Source: Verrucomicrobiota bacterium (lineage in GTDB: Bacteria > Verrucomicrobiota > Verrucomicrobiia > Opitutales > Opitutaceae). From it: a stretch of 64,000 nucleotides of DNA. Numbering within the stretch: the first letter of the stretch is position 1; each line of letters starts with the position of its first letter. The DNA lies in NCBI GenBank assembly GCA_016235555.1, contig JACRKC010000080.1, positions 1-64,000 of the forward strand, read 5' to 3'. Under the pieces are notes generated by a model. It searched no databases, had not been told where the DNA came from, and saw only the letters and a program-made list of their open reading frames with translations. The translations under genes and the position numbers were made by a program. Positions 42,701 through 50,479 of the stretch are shown piece by piece.

Positions 42701-43496
42701 GCCGCAGCCGGCCTCGGTCCTCACCGACCGCACTACGTATGAAGCCAATCCCGCCCGCTACACGCCGCCGAACACCGCGGCGGTCTTCGCCTATGTCGCG
42801 ACGCCGCCGCCGGGTTTCACGGTCACCGCCGACACGGAGTCGAAGGGCTACGAGTATGAGTTCACCGCTAACCCCACCCGGAACTGGCGCATCTCGATCA
42901 ACGCCTCGCAGACCGAGGCCGTGCGCCGCAACGTCGGCGGCAGATTGCTCGACGAATACATCGCCTACCTCGATTCGAAGCTGACCAACGCCGACGGCTC
43001 GCTCACGCCCGCCGGCTCGATGCCGCAGTTCGGCAACACGACGCTCAACCTCTACGCCAACGTCTTCGGTCCGTGGCGCTCCAACTACGTGCAGATGAAA
43101 CTGCAGGAAGGCGCCGCCGCCCCCGAAATCCGCAAATGGCGCTACGGCCTCGTGACGAACTACTCGTTCCGCGAGGGCCTCCTCAAGGGCTCCGGCATCG
43201 GCGGCAGCTACCGCTGGCAGGACAAGGTCGTGATCGGCTATCCGACCACGGCGCGGGGGTCGTTCGACCTGACCAACCCCGCCTTCGGTCCGTCCGAGGA
43301 TGCGATCGATCTCTGGGTGAACTACGAGCGCAAGCTCACGCCGAAGATCGGCTGGAAGATCCAGCTGAACATCCGTAACGCCTTCGCCAAGGACGGCCTC
43401 ATTCCGATCTCCATCGAACCCGATGGGAAAACCTGGGCCTCCGTGCGCGTGAAGCCCAACCAGGAATGGTTCGTCACGAACACGTTCTCGTTCTGA
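39771..43496 (+). CDS. TonB-dependent outer-membrane receptor
   Basis: This 1241-residue outer-membrane receptor/porin is energised by TonB-ExbBD. It has a signal peptide ending LTAQ, then ITLTPFEVATTKDTGY, the N-terminal motif typical of this receptor branch and a likely TonB-box region. The plug domain has TLAGTRIRTDLRDVGSAIQV, IQRGPNSILFGLGSPAGMVN and a short FGSYGSARSTLDLN turn. The long barrel ends in a terminal Phe (NTFSF), as outer-membrane barrels do. It is much larger than siderophore receptors, in line with glycan transport. No SusD partner is present. With the upstream GH3 it probably forms an oligosaccharide uptake unit, by inference. Confidence 0.93.
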   Translation: MNTNPKHTLAALLAVLTAWPLTAQPVASAPPKPADDETITLTPFEVATTKDTGYQATETLAGTRIRTDLRDVGSAIQVVTKEFLKDVGATDAGTLLQYTTNTEVAGTRGTYTGLGNGTSVDESGNLRAPQGAQRVRGLAAADNARDFFVTDIPWDSYIVDRIDIQRGPNSILFGLGSPAGMVNAGLRNAEFRNFGSVDARFGSYGSARSTLDLNQQIIPKVLSLRLDGLWSNEKFRQEPAFQDDRRFYGALRFDPQLFKAPGFHTSIRAKFEHGDITANRPRTVTPNDNLSAWFRPSAVSATNPFGGMNKAAVNNGYDAWRSDAANIVAGDGKGMVIAGTVNYQPWLTVPANQQQPFWLIDGTTNQLYRVEGGFINVGARNNTGGLTGAAAGLIGKRTMDQFYGIAGLPQAAVALNLPSNQFGQYRQQSMLDSSIFDYNNTLIDGNTKSEWEHWNAYNLNLSQTFWRDRIGIDVAYDRQKYQRGGQAFFGGAPGITVDVLRNFADFYLSGANGLTTTNPNFGRPYVTGGGGSGGNSYRSDREYTRASIFGEVRVSDFSKNEFLIKLFGRHRFNGVYANEEYSTENLGWQLFANSREWAAFWNGTDGTGSPINDRPPMAFVYLGPSIANRTSAAGAAIPGVTANVTLTSAPVHVFNPVWTNNNVAFGANWDVPASLYKVFNGLPNPESTAQLTQASNPANYVGWTTFQNNLLSYDDGANKSLLTRAQLSKRETRSFAGSWQGYLWNDAIVPTLGWRFDEVKGKAINAPVMGNNRNSLNLAANVYTLPATYPANQIFKDHSTSGGWVVHLNRVLPRDPLPFNVSVSYNKSDNFQVTDTRRDLYGNPISNPTGKTKDYGVLLSTKDGKYSFRAVKYETSVKNASSGLSDSGGIGRVIQQGLRFRNVFLYKLGAYDWATREQAQARNTWGGSTAQGDAVNSANQNLTFAQGRALEDSAIRTWNEIQVWLTDKGFFNAWGFQPQPASVLTDRTTYEANPARYTPPNTAAVFAYVATPPPGFTVTADTESKGYEYEFTANPTRNWRISINASQTEAVRRNVGGRLLDEYIAYLDSKLTNADGSLTPAGSMPQFGNTTLNLYANVFGPWRSNYVQMKLQEGAAAPEIRKWRYGLVTNYSFREGLLKGSGIGGSYRWQDKVVIGYPTTARGSFDLTNPAFGPSEDAIDLWVNYERKLTPKIGWKIQLNIRNAFAKDGLIPISIEPDGKTWASVRVKPNQEWFVTNTFSF

Positions 43497-43599
43497 TCGC
43501 TCCGGCTGGTGCTCCGGCCGCCGGCTGATGCGGTCGGAGCGACTTGGGCTTTCGGATCGAAAGTTTTGTCAGTCCGTTTGTCAGGGTATTGGTCAAGGT

Positions 43600-43637
43600 C
43601 ACGCCGCCGCGGAGGGGTCCGCGGCGGCGTGTTTTTT
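43600..43637 (+). terminator. Rho-independent terminator of the GH3-TonB receptor operon
   Basis: A perfect 14-bp stem (43600-43613 and 43618-43631) with a GGGG loop is followed by TTTTTT. It is the strongest terminator in the window. Confidence 0.95.
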
Positions 43638-43644
43638 GGTTGAG

Positions 43645-43672
43645 TAAAAATCCCCGGAGCAAGCTCCGGGGC
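43645..43672 (-). terminator. Possible minus-strand terminator hairpin
   Basis: CCCCGGAGC/GCTCCGGGG (9-bp stem, 2-nt loop; 43652-43671) is followed on the minus strand by ATTTTTAC. It could end transcription of the fucosidase gene, although that gene stops 560 bp away. Confidence 0.4.
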
Positions 43673-43714
43673 ATTTGACCAAACCTCCATTGTCCTCCCG
43701 ACGATTCCCGCTCT

Positions 43715-43742
43715 GGTAGCTGCTATAAGCGTAAGCGAGTGG
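43715..43742. repeat. Dispersed GTAAGCGAGTGG repeat
   Basis: The sequence GGTAGCTGCTATAAGCGTAA then GCGAGTGG shares its GTAAGCGAGTGG core with 57891-57914 (opposite strand). Here it is followed by GTGGTTTCTCGTCCAC, a small hairpin, then CTACACC. It lies in the unexplained 43497-44236 interval. Confidence 0.4.
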
Positions 43743-43958
43743 TTTCTCGTCCACTACACCAACCAAGGCGAAGCAAGCTTCGCGGTATCGAACCCAATGA
43801 GAATCAAACCAACGTCACGAAAGCGCGAGACCAACCGCCCGTGACGTCCATTCCGAGACCTGTTTGAATTTCTGCCGGGCCGCCGCCGGTCGGCGGGCCG
43901 CGGCCCGGCCGCGAGGGCCGGCCCGGGGCGCATCTCACTTTCTTGCAGAATGTCGAAA

Positions 43959-44038
43959 GGTGGGCCGCTGCTCCGCGGGCGGCCAGGAACGAGCGGACAT
44001 CGCCACGCGCTGGCCGGGCGCGGAGCGCCCGGCCCACC
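43959..44038. repeat. REP pair (GTGG foot) in the 740-bp gene-free interval
   Basis: Arms begin and end with GGTGGGCC. The right arm, on the minus strand, is GTGGGCCGGGCGCTCCGCGC then CCGGC, a long GC hairpin. The left arm folds less perfectly. The whole 43497-44236 interval has no believable gene: it holds two terminator hairpins, the 43715 repeat, a GC-rich block of nested palindromes (43870-43930) and this pair. CTTGCAGAA occurs at 43942-43950 and again at 44054-44062, on either side of the pair. Confidence 0.5.
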
Positions 44039-44236
44039 CCTGCGGTGCGGTCACCTTGCAGAAAATTGAGATACGCCCGCCGGCCCGACGGTCCAGGGGT
44101 TCTTCGTGACTGGCGTGATATTTGGATTTCGCGCGTAGCGCCGGTGAGGACCGCCGTGATGCGGCGCGTTGGCCCGCACTCGATGGCGCCAAAGTGCCTG
44201 TGAAGCACCGCACCGCGGCTTGAACGTCGGCCTCGG

Positions 44237-45721
44237 TTACTCCGGCTGCACGGTGGCTCCGCTGATTTTGAAGACGAACGCGTGCCGGCACGGGGCGGCT
44301 TCGGGGCCGAGGTCAGGCAGCGTGATCGTGAGCGTCGTGCCGCTCCGGCTCGTCTTCAATGCGCCGGGGACGCCGAGCATCGTGACGGTGGCGCCGGCGG
44401 GCACGTTGACATTGCGGACCACGAGTTGCCTGCCTGGCCAACCGGGGGTGATGGCGTAGAGGGCGTCGGGTTTCTTGGTGAAGAACACGTTCTTCACCGC
44501 GTTGCCGTCGCGCGGGGTCTGGCCGACCTGGTCCATCAAATTGTATTTCACCATGTATTCCCCGTATTTTTGTTCGAGGCGTTTGCCGTCGGTCCACTGC
44601 GCGGAGCGGCCGGCGGTGCGCGTGCCGTAGATGGCCTCGCCGTTGACCTTGAGCCAGTCGCCGATTTCGAGCAGGCGCTGCTCCATGAGGGGCGGGATGG
44701 TGCCGTCCGCGGCGGGGCCGATGTCGAGGAGGAGGTTGCCACCGCGGCTCACCAGATCGACGAGCACGAAGATGAACTCGCGCGCGGTCTTGTAGTGATC
44801 GATGCGCTCGGCGCGGTTGAGGCCGTAGGAAAACGCCATGCCGCGGCTTTCCTCCCACGGGTGCGAGCCGTCCTTGAGGCCGGCGGCGTATTCGGTGGTC
44901 CAGTAGCCGCCGTGCTTGTGGCGGCTGTCCTTGCCCCAGCGGTCGTTGATCACGACCTCGGTGCGCGAGGGCGACTCGTTGAAGAGCCACGCGAGCAGTT
45001 CCTCACTCTTCCACTCCTTCGACGGCATGTCCCACTCGCCGTCGGCGAAGATGATCGCGGGGGCGTAACGCGACACGACGTCCTTGAACTGCGGCATCAT
45101 GTGCTCGGTCACGTAGCGGGCGCGGTCGGTTTTCCAGAGCGGGTTATACCATTCGTAGAGGGAATAGTAGAAACCGAACTTCATCCCGCGCTCGCGGGTG
45201 GCGGCGGCGAGCTCGCCCATGAGGTCGCGCATGGGGCCGATCTCGGCGGCGTTCCACGGGCGGCCCCAGGTGCGGCTGGCCTCGGCGCTCGGCCACAGCG
45301 CGTAGCCCTCGTGGTGCTTCGAGGTGGGCACGACGTATTTGATGCCGGCGCGGGCGAAGACATCGGCCCACTGCCTGGCGTCGAAGAGCTCGCAGGTGAA
45401 CCTGGGCGCGAAATCCTTGTAGTCGAAATTAGCGCCGTAGTTCCTGGCGTGCCATTCCCGCCACGGAGCGAACCTGGCCTCCTTGCCGGAGATGCGGTTC
45501 CAATACCACTCGGCGTATTCGCCGACCTGCCCGTAGGCGGGCACGGAGTAAACGCCCCAGTGGATGAACACGCCGAACTTCGCATCGAGGAACCATTCGG
45601 GCGTCGGCCGCGCATCGAGCGAGGCCCAGTTGGGCTCGTAGCGTTTTTCGGCGGCGGAGCCGAGCGCGGTGCCAGCGAGCACGATGAACAACGCACACAA
45701 GGGGCGAAGCAGATGTTTCAT
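44237..45721 (-). CDS. Alpha-L-fucosidase, GH29
   Basis: GH29 enzymes remove alpha-L-fucose by a retaining mechanism. The 494-residue precursor has a signal peptide ending GSAA before EKRYEPNW, so it acts in the periplasm or outside. Family motifs are WFLDAKFGVFIHWGVYSVPA, YVVPTSKHHEGYALWPS, GFYYSLYEWYNP and the nucleophile Asp227 in IIFADGEWD. The segment GGNLLLDIGPAADGTIPPLM is typical of the C-terminal side of the barrel. A C-terminal beta-sandwich ends the protein. It is the last gene of the minus-strand glycan locus, separated from the FAD oxidoreductase by a repeat-filled 440-bp gap, so it may have its own promoter. Confidence 0.95.
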   Translation of the reverse strand: MKHLLRPLCALFIVLAGTALGSAAEKRYEPNWASLDARPTPEWFLDAKFGVFIHWGVYSVPAYGQVGEYAEWYWNRISGKEARFAPWREWHARNYGANFDYKDFAPRFTCELFDARQWADVFARAGIKYVVPTSKHHEGYALWPSAEASRTWGRPWNAAEIGPMRDLMGELAAATRERGMKFGFYYSLYEWYNPLWKTDRARYVTEHMMPQFKDVVSRYAPAIIFADGEWDMPSKEWKSEELLAWLFNESPSRTEVVINDRWGKDSRHKHGGYWTTEYAAGLKDGSHPWEESRGMAFSYGLNRAERIDHYKTAREFIFVLVDLVSRGGNLLLDIGPAADGTIPPLMEQRLLEIGDWLKVNGEAIYGTRTAGRSAQWTDGKRLEQKYGEYMVKYNLMDQVGQTPRDGNAVKNVFFTKKPDALYAITPGWPGRQLVVRNVNVPAGATVTMLGVPGALKTSRSGTTLTITLPDLGPEAAPCRHAFVFKISGATVQPE

Positions 45722-45802
45722 GCGAAAGGTGAGCGTGGCCGACGGGCGGGGTCGCGTCAGGACATTTTTCGGGAGGGTGGACCTGAAGGGCGCAACTCAT
45801 AC

Positions 45803-45841
45803 CAGGGCGGACGCCCGGCCACCGGCCGGGCCTACAATCCA
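45803..45841 (-). repeat. Single REP unit (GTAG foot)
   Basis: On the minus strand GGATTGTAG is followed by GCCCGGCC-GGT-GGCCGGGC (8-bp stem). A degenerate copy lies at 46112-46143, on the far side of the MITE-like element. Confidence 0.55.
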
Positions 45842-45862
45842 AAAAGCGCTCGGTAATCGGTA

Positions 45863-46053
45863 TTAGCCTGGATTCCGCAATTGAACCGCAGAGATCGCAA
45901 AGCACGCAGAGAGAAAAAGCTCGTTGGCTGCACGTCATCCCCATTCACCCACGAAGTGAACGCCGCGTGACCAGCACGAAAAACCGGCGAGTCTCTCTTT
46001 GCGTCCCTTGCGCTCTTTGTGGTTAATTCCAACTGCGTTTTCTAGGATTAGTC
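45863..46053. repeat. MITE-like dispersed intergenic element, copy 2
   Basis: This 191-bp relative of 638-823 has the same ends: TAGCCTGGATTCCGCAATTG at the left, CAACTGCGTTTTCTAGGATT at the right, forming an imperfect terminal inverted repeat. Together with the flanking REP units it fills most of the 45722-46163 gap, in which no gene is seen. Confidence 0.6.
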
Positions 46054-46111
46054 ATAGGCTAGGCAGCCGCCCGCGGCCGGCCCATCTTTCACGGCACCGC
46101 TGGGAGGAGCG

Positions 46112-46143
46112 ATACGCCCGGCGCCCGCAGGGCCTGCAATCCG
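46112..46143 (-). repeat. Degenerate REP unit
   Basis: On the minus strand GGATTGCAGGCCCTGCGGGC aligns with the unit at 45803-45841, but its stem is weakened and GTAG has become GCAG. Confidence 0.4.
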
Positions 46144-46163
46144 GATCGCGCGGGGCTTTGGGA

Positions 46164-47555
46164 TCAGGCGGGCCGGCGGGTTTTGTCGCGCACGGCGGCG
46201 ATGTCGCGCCACGGAAGGTCGTGCGGCAGCGATCGGGACTGCGCCGCGAGTGCGGCGGCGGCGCCCGCGGCTTCGCCCATCGCAACGGCGTTGCCCGTGA
46301 CGCGATAGCTCGAGTGCGCAATGTAGTCGCCGCTGATGCAGCGGCCGGCGAGCAGCAGGCCATCGACATCACGGGCGACCAGCGCGCGATAGGGAATGTC
46401 GTAGGGCTTCACTTTGATGCCGGTATTCGTGTAGCCGCCGCCGGCGTGGGTGCGATCGTAAGCGTGGATGTCGACGGAGAAAGTGGGGCGGACCACGGCG
46501 TCGGCGTGCCGGGCGCCGGCGACGAGATCGTCGCGCTGGACGGTGTAGCGGCCGCGGATGCGGCGGCCGTCCCGCACGCCGATCTGTTCGGGGGTGGCGA
46601 CGAGTTGCACGCCCTCCCACGCTCCGCCCAGTTTGCGGAGGCCGCGCACGATGCGATGGAGTTCGGCGCGGGCGCGGATCGTGGCCTCGGTGATCCGGGC
46701 GGCATCGAAGGCGAGGATGCTGTATTCGTGGTTCATCATCGCGAGCAGGAGGTTGTCGCGGATGGGGAAGAGCGTGGGCTTGGCGTAGGAAGGCGTGATG
46801 CCCGCGCGTTGGATCTCGGCGAGGAAGGCGCGCTTGGCGGCCTCGTTGGGGGCGCCGCCGCCGACGGGGTGGATGCACGCCGCCAACGCCGCGGGATCGC
46901 GCACGGTGAGCAGCGCACACATCGACAGCGGCTGGCACGGGCACGCTTTGGTTTCGCCGGTTTCCCATCCGCAGCCCGCGAGGGCGCCGAGATCGCCGTC
47001 GCCGGTGGCGTCGATGAAAACCGGCGCGCGCCACGCCTGGCGGCCGCTCTTCGATTCGGTGACGATGGTGGCGAGCCGGCGGCCGTCGCGGTAGGCGGCG
47101 GCGACGCGCGTGTGCAGTTGGAGTTTCACGCCGGCGTCGACGCAGAGTTCGTCGAGGAGGACTTTCATCTCCTCGGGCTCGTAGGTCATCGCGTCGCGCG
47201 TGGGGATGCGGCGGGCATCGCGCCGGTCGAGTTCGCGGACGAGTTCCTGATTGAAGCCGGGTTTGTCGAAATCGAGCAGATAGCCGAGCAACGACGAGGT
47301 CCACACGCCGCCGAGGGCGCCGTGCGCCTCGAAGAGCCGGACGCGGGCGCCGGCGCGAGCCGCGGTGATCGCGGCGGTGACGCCGGCCGGTCCGGCGCCG
47401 CACACGATCACGTCGCAGTCGGCGGCGAGGGGTGGGGTGAGATTCGGTTCGGCGAAGGCCGTGGAATCGGCGGAGGGCGTGGACGCGGCCCGGGCGAGCA
47501 TCGGGCCGGCGACGACGGCGGAGGTGGCGAGAAACTGGCGGCGGGAGAGGGGCAT
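46164..47555 (-). CDS. Tat-exported FAD-dependent oxidoreductase
   Basis: This 463-residue flavoprotein has a twin-arginine leader (MPLSRRQFLATSAVVAG). The dinucleotide fold is DVIVCGAGPAGVTAAITAAR with the downstream acidic LFEAHGALGGVWTSSLLG, as in the FAD_oxidored family (PF12831). FIDATGDGDLGALAGCGWE and the C-terminal LLLAGRCISGDYIAHSSYRV then TGNAVAMGEAAG complete the FAD site. These proteins are common in verrucomicrobial and planctomycete glycan loci; the substrate is unknown. The ATG at 47555 was chosen for the Tat motif, since the frame is open far upstream. It is the fifth consecutive Tat substrate in this minus-strand run and lies 68 bp after the Gfo/Idh/MocA gene. Confidence 0.9.
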   Translation of the reverse strand: MPLSRRQFLATSAVVAGPMLARAASTPSADSTAFAEPNLTPPLAADCDVIVCGAGPAGVTAAITAARAGARVRLFEAHGALGGVWTSSLLGYLLDFDKPGFNQELVRELDRRDARRIPTRDAMTYEPEEMKVLLDELCVDAGVKLQLHTRVAAAYRDGRRLATIVTESKSGRQAWRAPVFIDATGDGDLGALAGCGWETGETKACPCQPLSMCALLTVRDPAALAACIHPVGGGAPNEAAKRAFLAEIQRAGITPSYAKPTLFPIRDNLLLAMMNHEYSILAFDAARITEATIRARAELHRIVRGLRKLGGAWEGVQLVATPEQIGVRDGRRIRGRYTVQRDDLVAGARHADAVVRPTFSVDIHAYDRTHAGGGYTNTGIKVKPYDIPYRALVARDVDGLLLAGRCISGDYIAHSSYRVTGNAVAMGEAAGAAAALAAQSRSLPHDLPWRDIAAVRDKTRRPA

Positions 47556-47623
47556 GGCGGGGCAAGCGGGAACGAAGTGATGCCGGCGACGCCCGCGCGC
47601 CGCCGGTCGGGAGAAGGGGAGAA

Positions 47624-48976
47624 TCAGACCTTCCAGTTGTCGCGGTAGCGGTCGCGGGTGAGCCAGCGGGATTCGCCGCCGCTCGTGAACTTGTTGCGCG
47701 CGGGATCCCATTTGGCGTTGGCGCCGTAGTGATAGGCGAAGTTCATCAGGTGGCACGCGGTGACAGAGCTGGCGCCGATGGCGACGTCGCAGATCGGCAG
47801 CTTCCGGCTGCGCACCGCATCGAGAAAATCCTGCAGGTGGCTCTTGCTCTCGTAGAGTTTCACCTTGGCGTTGGCGAGGTAGTCGCGCTGCGTGAAGAGG
47901 ATTTCGCGGTCGAGCGACGTGGTCTTGTCGGCCTCCTTGTCCCAGAACTTCCGCACCGTCTTGCCGTCCATGATGAGCTCGAACTTGCCGCGGTTGACGT
48001 GGCAGACGCCCTCGGTGCCGTGGAGCGAGACGCCTTTGCCCTTCACGTGGGTGATGACGGTGCCGTTGGCGTAAACGAGCTGGGCGCCGCGTTTGGCGGT
48101 CTCCCAGTTCTGCGGCGCGCGAATCTCGACCGGGCCGCTGCCGTCGGCGCCGAGCGCCCACTGGGCGATGTCGATGTGGTGCGCACCCCAGTCGGTGATC
48201 ATGCCGCCGCCAAATTCCCAGGTGTTGCGCCATTTCGGGAAGTGATCGTGCAGGCCGCGCGGGGAGAGCATGGAATTGTATTTCACGAGCGGGCCGGGGC
48301 CGCACCAGAGATTCCAGTCGAGGCCGGGCTCCATCGGCTCCTCGGGCTCCTTGTAGGGGGTGGCCGGATCGCCGAAGGAGACGTGGATGGAATCGACGCG
48401 CCCGAGCAAGCCATTGCGCATGAGTTCGCAGGCGACGCGGAATTCTTTGGAGGAGCGCTGCTGCGAGCCGACCTGGAAGACGCGGTTGGCCTGCCGCACG
48501 GCCTTCACCAGCTCGATGGCCTCGCGAATGTTGTAGGTGAGCGGCTTTTCGCAGTAGACGTCTTTGCCGGCCTTGACCGCGGCGATGGCGATGAACGCGT
48601 GCCAATGGTCCGGCGTGGCGATGACGACGGCGTCGATGTCCTTTCGGGCGAGCAGCTCGCGAAAATCGTTGTAGGCGGCGCAGCCGGTGCGGGTTTCGCC
48701 GGCGGCCTTGGTGTAAGCCTCGTCGACGCGCTTCTTGGCGGCTTCACGGCGGGTGGTATCGACATCGCACACGGCGAGCACCTCGGTCTCGGGCCGGCCG
48801 AGGAGGGCGCCGAGGTGGCCCTTCATCTGCTTGCCCATGCCGATGCAGCCGAAGGTGAGGCGCTTGCTCGGGGCGGACTCCTGCGACCAGACGCGGCTGG
48901 GGAGGATGAGCGGCGCGAGCGAGAGGAGTGCGGTGTTTTGAAGGAATCGGCGGCGGGTGGAGAGGTGCTGGGGCAT
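47624..48976 (-). CDS. Tat-exported Gfo/Idh/MocA-family oxidoreductase
   Basis: This 450-residue NAD(P)-linked sugar oxidoreductase-type protein has a Tat leader (STRRRFLQNTALLSLA). The Rossmann start is LTFGCIGMGKQMKGHLGAL with AVCDVDTTRREAA, and the catalytic-lysine motif is DVYCEKPLTYNIREA. FGGGMITDWGAHHIDIAQWA is the C-terminal signature of the exported branch. Periplasmic members are known to hold their cofactor tightly and are frequent in PVC-group sugar loci. The ATG at 48976 was chosen because it places RRRFLQ correctly. Acting with the FAD enzyme and fucosidase on a modified sugar is an inference from neighbourhood. Confidence 0.92.
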   Translation of the reverse strand: MPQHLSTRRRFLQNTALLSLAPLILPSRVWSQESAPSKRLTFGCIGMGKQMKGHLGALLGRPETEVLAVCDVDTTRREAAKKRVDEAYTKAAGETRTGCAAYNDFRELLARKDIDAVVIATPDHWHAFIAIAAVKAGKDVYCEKPLTYNIREAIELVKAVRQANRVFQVGSQQRSSKEFRVACELMRNGLLGRVDSIHVSFGDPATPYKEPEEPMEPGLDWNLWCGPGPLVKYNSMLSPRGLHDHFPKWRNTWEFGGGMITDWGAHHIDIAQWALGADGSGPVEIRAPQNWETAKRGAQLVYANGTVITHVKGKGVSLHGTEGVCHVNRGKFELIMDGKTVRKFWDKEADKTTSLDREILFTQRDYLANAKVKLYESKSHLQDFLDAVRSRKLPICDVAIGASSVTACHLMNFAYHYGANAKWDPARNKFTSGGESRWLTRDRYRDNWKV

Positions 48977-49057
48977 ACGGAGAAGAGCTAAGGTGAAGTC
49001 ACGGCGGAAGGGAAGTGCGGCGAGTAGGCGTATTTTGTCGTGGATCGATCGCATTGA

Positions 49058-49119
49058 GTCGTGGACGAGGCGTCTCGCCTCGTGGCCCTGAAACTGAGGC
49101 GAGACGCCTCAGCCACGAC
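49058..49119. repeat. REP pair overlapping the stop codon of the first PPT-like gene
   Basis: Arms 49058-49081 and 49096-49119 are inverted copies of GTCGTGG plus a hairpin. The stems are ACGAGGCG/CGCCTCGT on the left and CTGAGGCG/CGCCTCAG on the right, so the two changes in each arm are compensatory. The TGA of the upstream gene (49109-49111) lies inside the right arm. Confidence 0.8.
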
Positions 49120-50368
49120 TGGGCGCTTCGCGGGCGACGATGGCCATGGTTTCGCGCTGACGCTGCTGGACGTAGGCGCGGGCTTTCGCGGTCTTGGCGC
49201 GGGCGGCGGCCGGATCCTTTGCGAGCGCGAGCACGGTGGCGGTGAGGCGGGCGCGGTCGGCGTCGCGATCGAGGTCGAAGAGCCAGTCGCCGAGGCCGAT
49301 GTCGCGCCACATGAAACCCTTCGTCGTCTGCTCGACGAAGCGGCATACGATCGCGGGCACACCGTGGCCGACGCACATGATGGGGCTGTGCATCTCGCTG
49401 CCGAACAGGCCGGCGGAGCGGGTGTAGGTGCTGATGGCTTCGTCGGTGAGCCAGAATTTTTCGCGCCAGACGACGCGCGGTTTTACGTCGGCGGGGAGCG
49501 GATCGACGAGGAGTTCGCGGCCGGATTTCATCTGCGTGGCGTCCTCGGGGCAGACGAGAATCTTCAGGCCGGTCTGCCGGACCACGGCGCAGATCGCATC
49601 GCGCAGCGGGGCGTGATCGTGCTCCTTCATCTCCTCGTTGCGGCGGTGCTTGGCCTCGTCGAAGGCGTAGCCGGGTTTGATCTCCCAGTAAGGGGCGTTG
49701 CGCAGGTTGGGGATGCAGCAGAGAAACTTTCCCTCCTCAAGGCCGTGGGCGCGGAGAAACGCCGTGGCCGCGGCGTCGTTGCGGACGTCGGCGGCGAAGG
49801 CGCCGTCGGGGCCGAACTCGATGACTGGCGCGGTGACACCGGCGGCGCGCACGACGCCGAGCGAGACGCTGTCGCGGAGGAAGACGAAGCTCGCGCCGTT
49901 GAGCAGGCCGCGGGTGGCTTCGTCGAGGCCGTTGTTGCGCATGATGCGCAGGCCGGGATCGCCGGCGGCGGCCATGGTGATGCCGTAAACGCCGTAGGGT
50001 TTGCGGACGTTTTGCTTCCAGTCGGCGATGTCGCGGTGGGCGGTGAGGTAGGGGCCGGAGCCGTGCAGGAGGAAATCGCAGTCGTTGATGACCGTGCGGT
50101 CCTTGGTGATGACGAGCCGCGGAAAGCGGCGCCGCAGCATCTCCTCGACGCCATCGGCGACGGTGGAAGGCCACAGGAACAGGTCAGCCTGCGGGATATG
50201 TTCTTCGAGCAGGCGCAGCACGCCGGGCGTGTGACCGACGTCGCCGATGTTGATCGTCTGCCACGAGGAGCGGAGCACGATGCGGGGGCGGCGGCCGGCG
50301 GGGGCGCTGCGGAGCGCGGTGGCGAGGGCGACGCCGAGCGTGGAGGTGAGGAAGGTGCGGCGGTGCAT
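49109..50368 (-). CDS. Tat-exported polysaccharide pyruvyl transferase-like protein A
   Basis: This 419-residue protein of the polysaccharide pyruvyl transferase family (PF04230-like) has an N-terminal Tat-type leader (MHRRTFLTSTLGVALAT). Family features are IVLRSSWQTINIGDVGHTPG at the start of the mature chain, FLLHGSGPYLTAHRD, VFLRDSVSLG, VIEFGPDGAF, and a C-terminal SEMHSPIMCVGHGVPAI segment. Known members add ketal-linked pyruvate from phosphoenolpyruvate in the cytoplasm; an exported version lacks an obvious donor. The start at MHRRTF is preferred, because the longer frame would read through a REP element. The last residues (SRG) and stop codon come from the REP pair at 49058-49119. Two paralogs follow upstream in tandem. 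Confidence 0.85.
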   Translation of the reverse strand: MHRRTFLTSTLGVALATALRSAPAGRRPRIVLRSSWQTINIGDVGHTPGVLRLLEEHIPQADLFLWPSTVADGVEEMLRRRFPRLVITKDRTVINDCDFLLHGSGPYLTAHRDIADWKQNVRKPYGVYGITMAAAGDPGLRIMRNNGLDEATRGLLNGASFVFLRDSVSLGVVRAAGVTAPVIEFGPDGAFAADVRNDAAATAFLRAHGLEEGKFLCCIPNLRNAPYWEIKPGYAFDEAKHRRNEEMKEHDHAPLRDAICAVVRQTGLKILVCPEDATQMKSGRELLVDPLPADVKPRVVWREKFWLTDEAISTYTRSAGLFGSEMHSPIMCVGHGVPAIVCRFVEQTTKGFMWRDIGLGDWLFDLDRDADRARLTATVLALAKDPAAARAKTAKARAYVQQRQRETMAIVAREAPSRG

Positions 50369-50385
50369 GGCGGGGAGCGATTCGA

Positions 50386-50479
50386 GTCGGGGACGAGGTG
50401 TCCCGCTCGTGGTTCGAATGAAACTGAGGCGGGACCCGCCTTCGCCAAGGCTTCGGCGGGCAAGCGCCTCAGGCACGAC
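50386..50479. repeat. REP pair with a second palindrome nested in one arm
   Basis: The left arm (50386-50408) and right outer ends (GAGGCGGGAC near 50425-50435 and GCGCCTCAGGCACGAC ending 50479) belong to the GTCGTGGCTGAGG family. The right arm's hairpin loop is expanded by an unrelated palindrome, CCGCCTTCGCCAAGGCTTCG then GCGGG (50436-50461). The TGA of the second PPT-like gene (50469-50471) lies inside the right arm. Confidence 0.65.

Noticed and set aside
43690-43790. tRNA-like text (GGTTCGATACC on the minus strand, ACCAACCA on the plus strand)
   Set aside because: The apparent T-loop and acceptor pieces are in the wrong order and no cloverleaf can be drawn.
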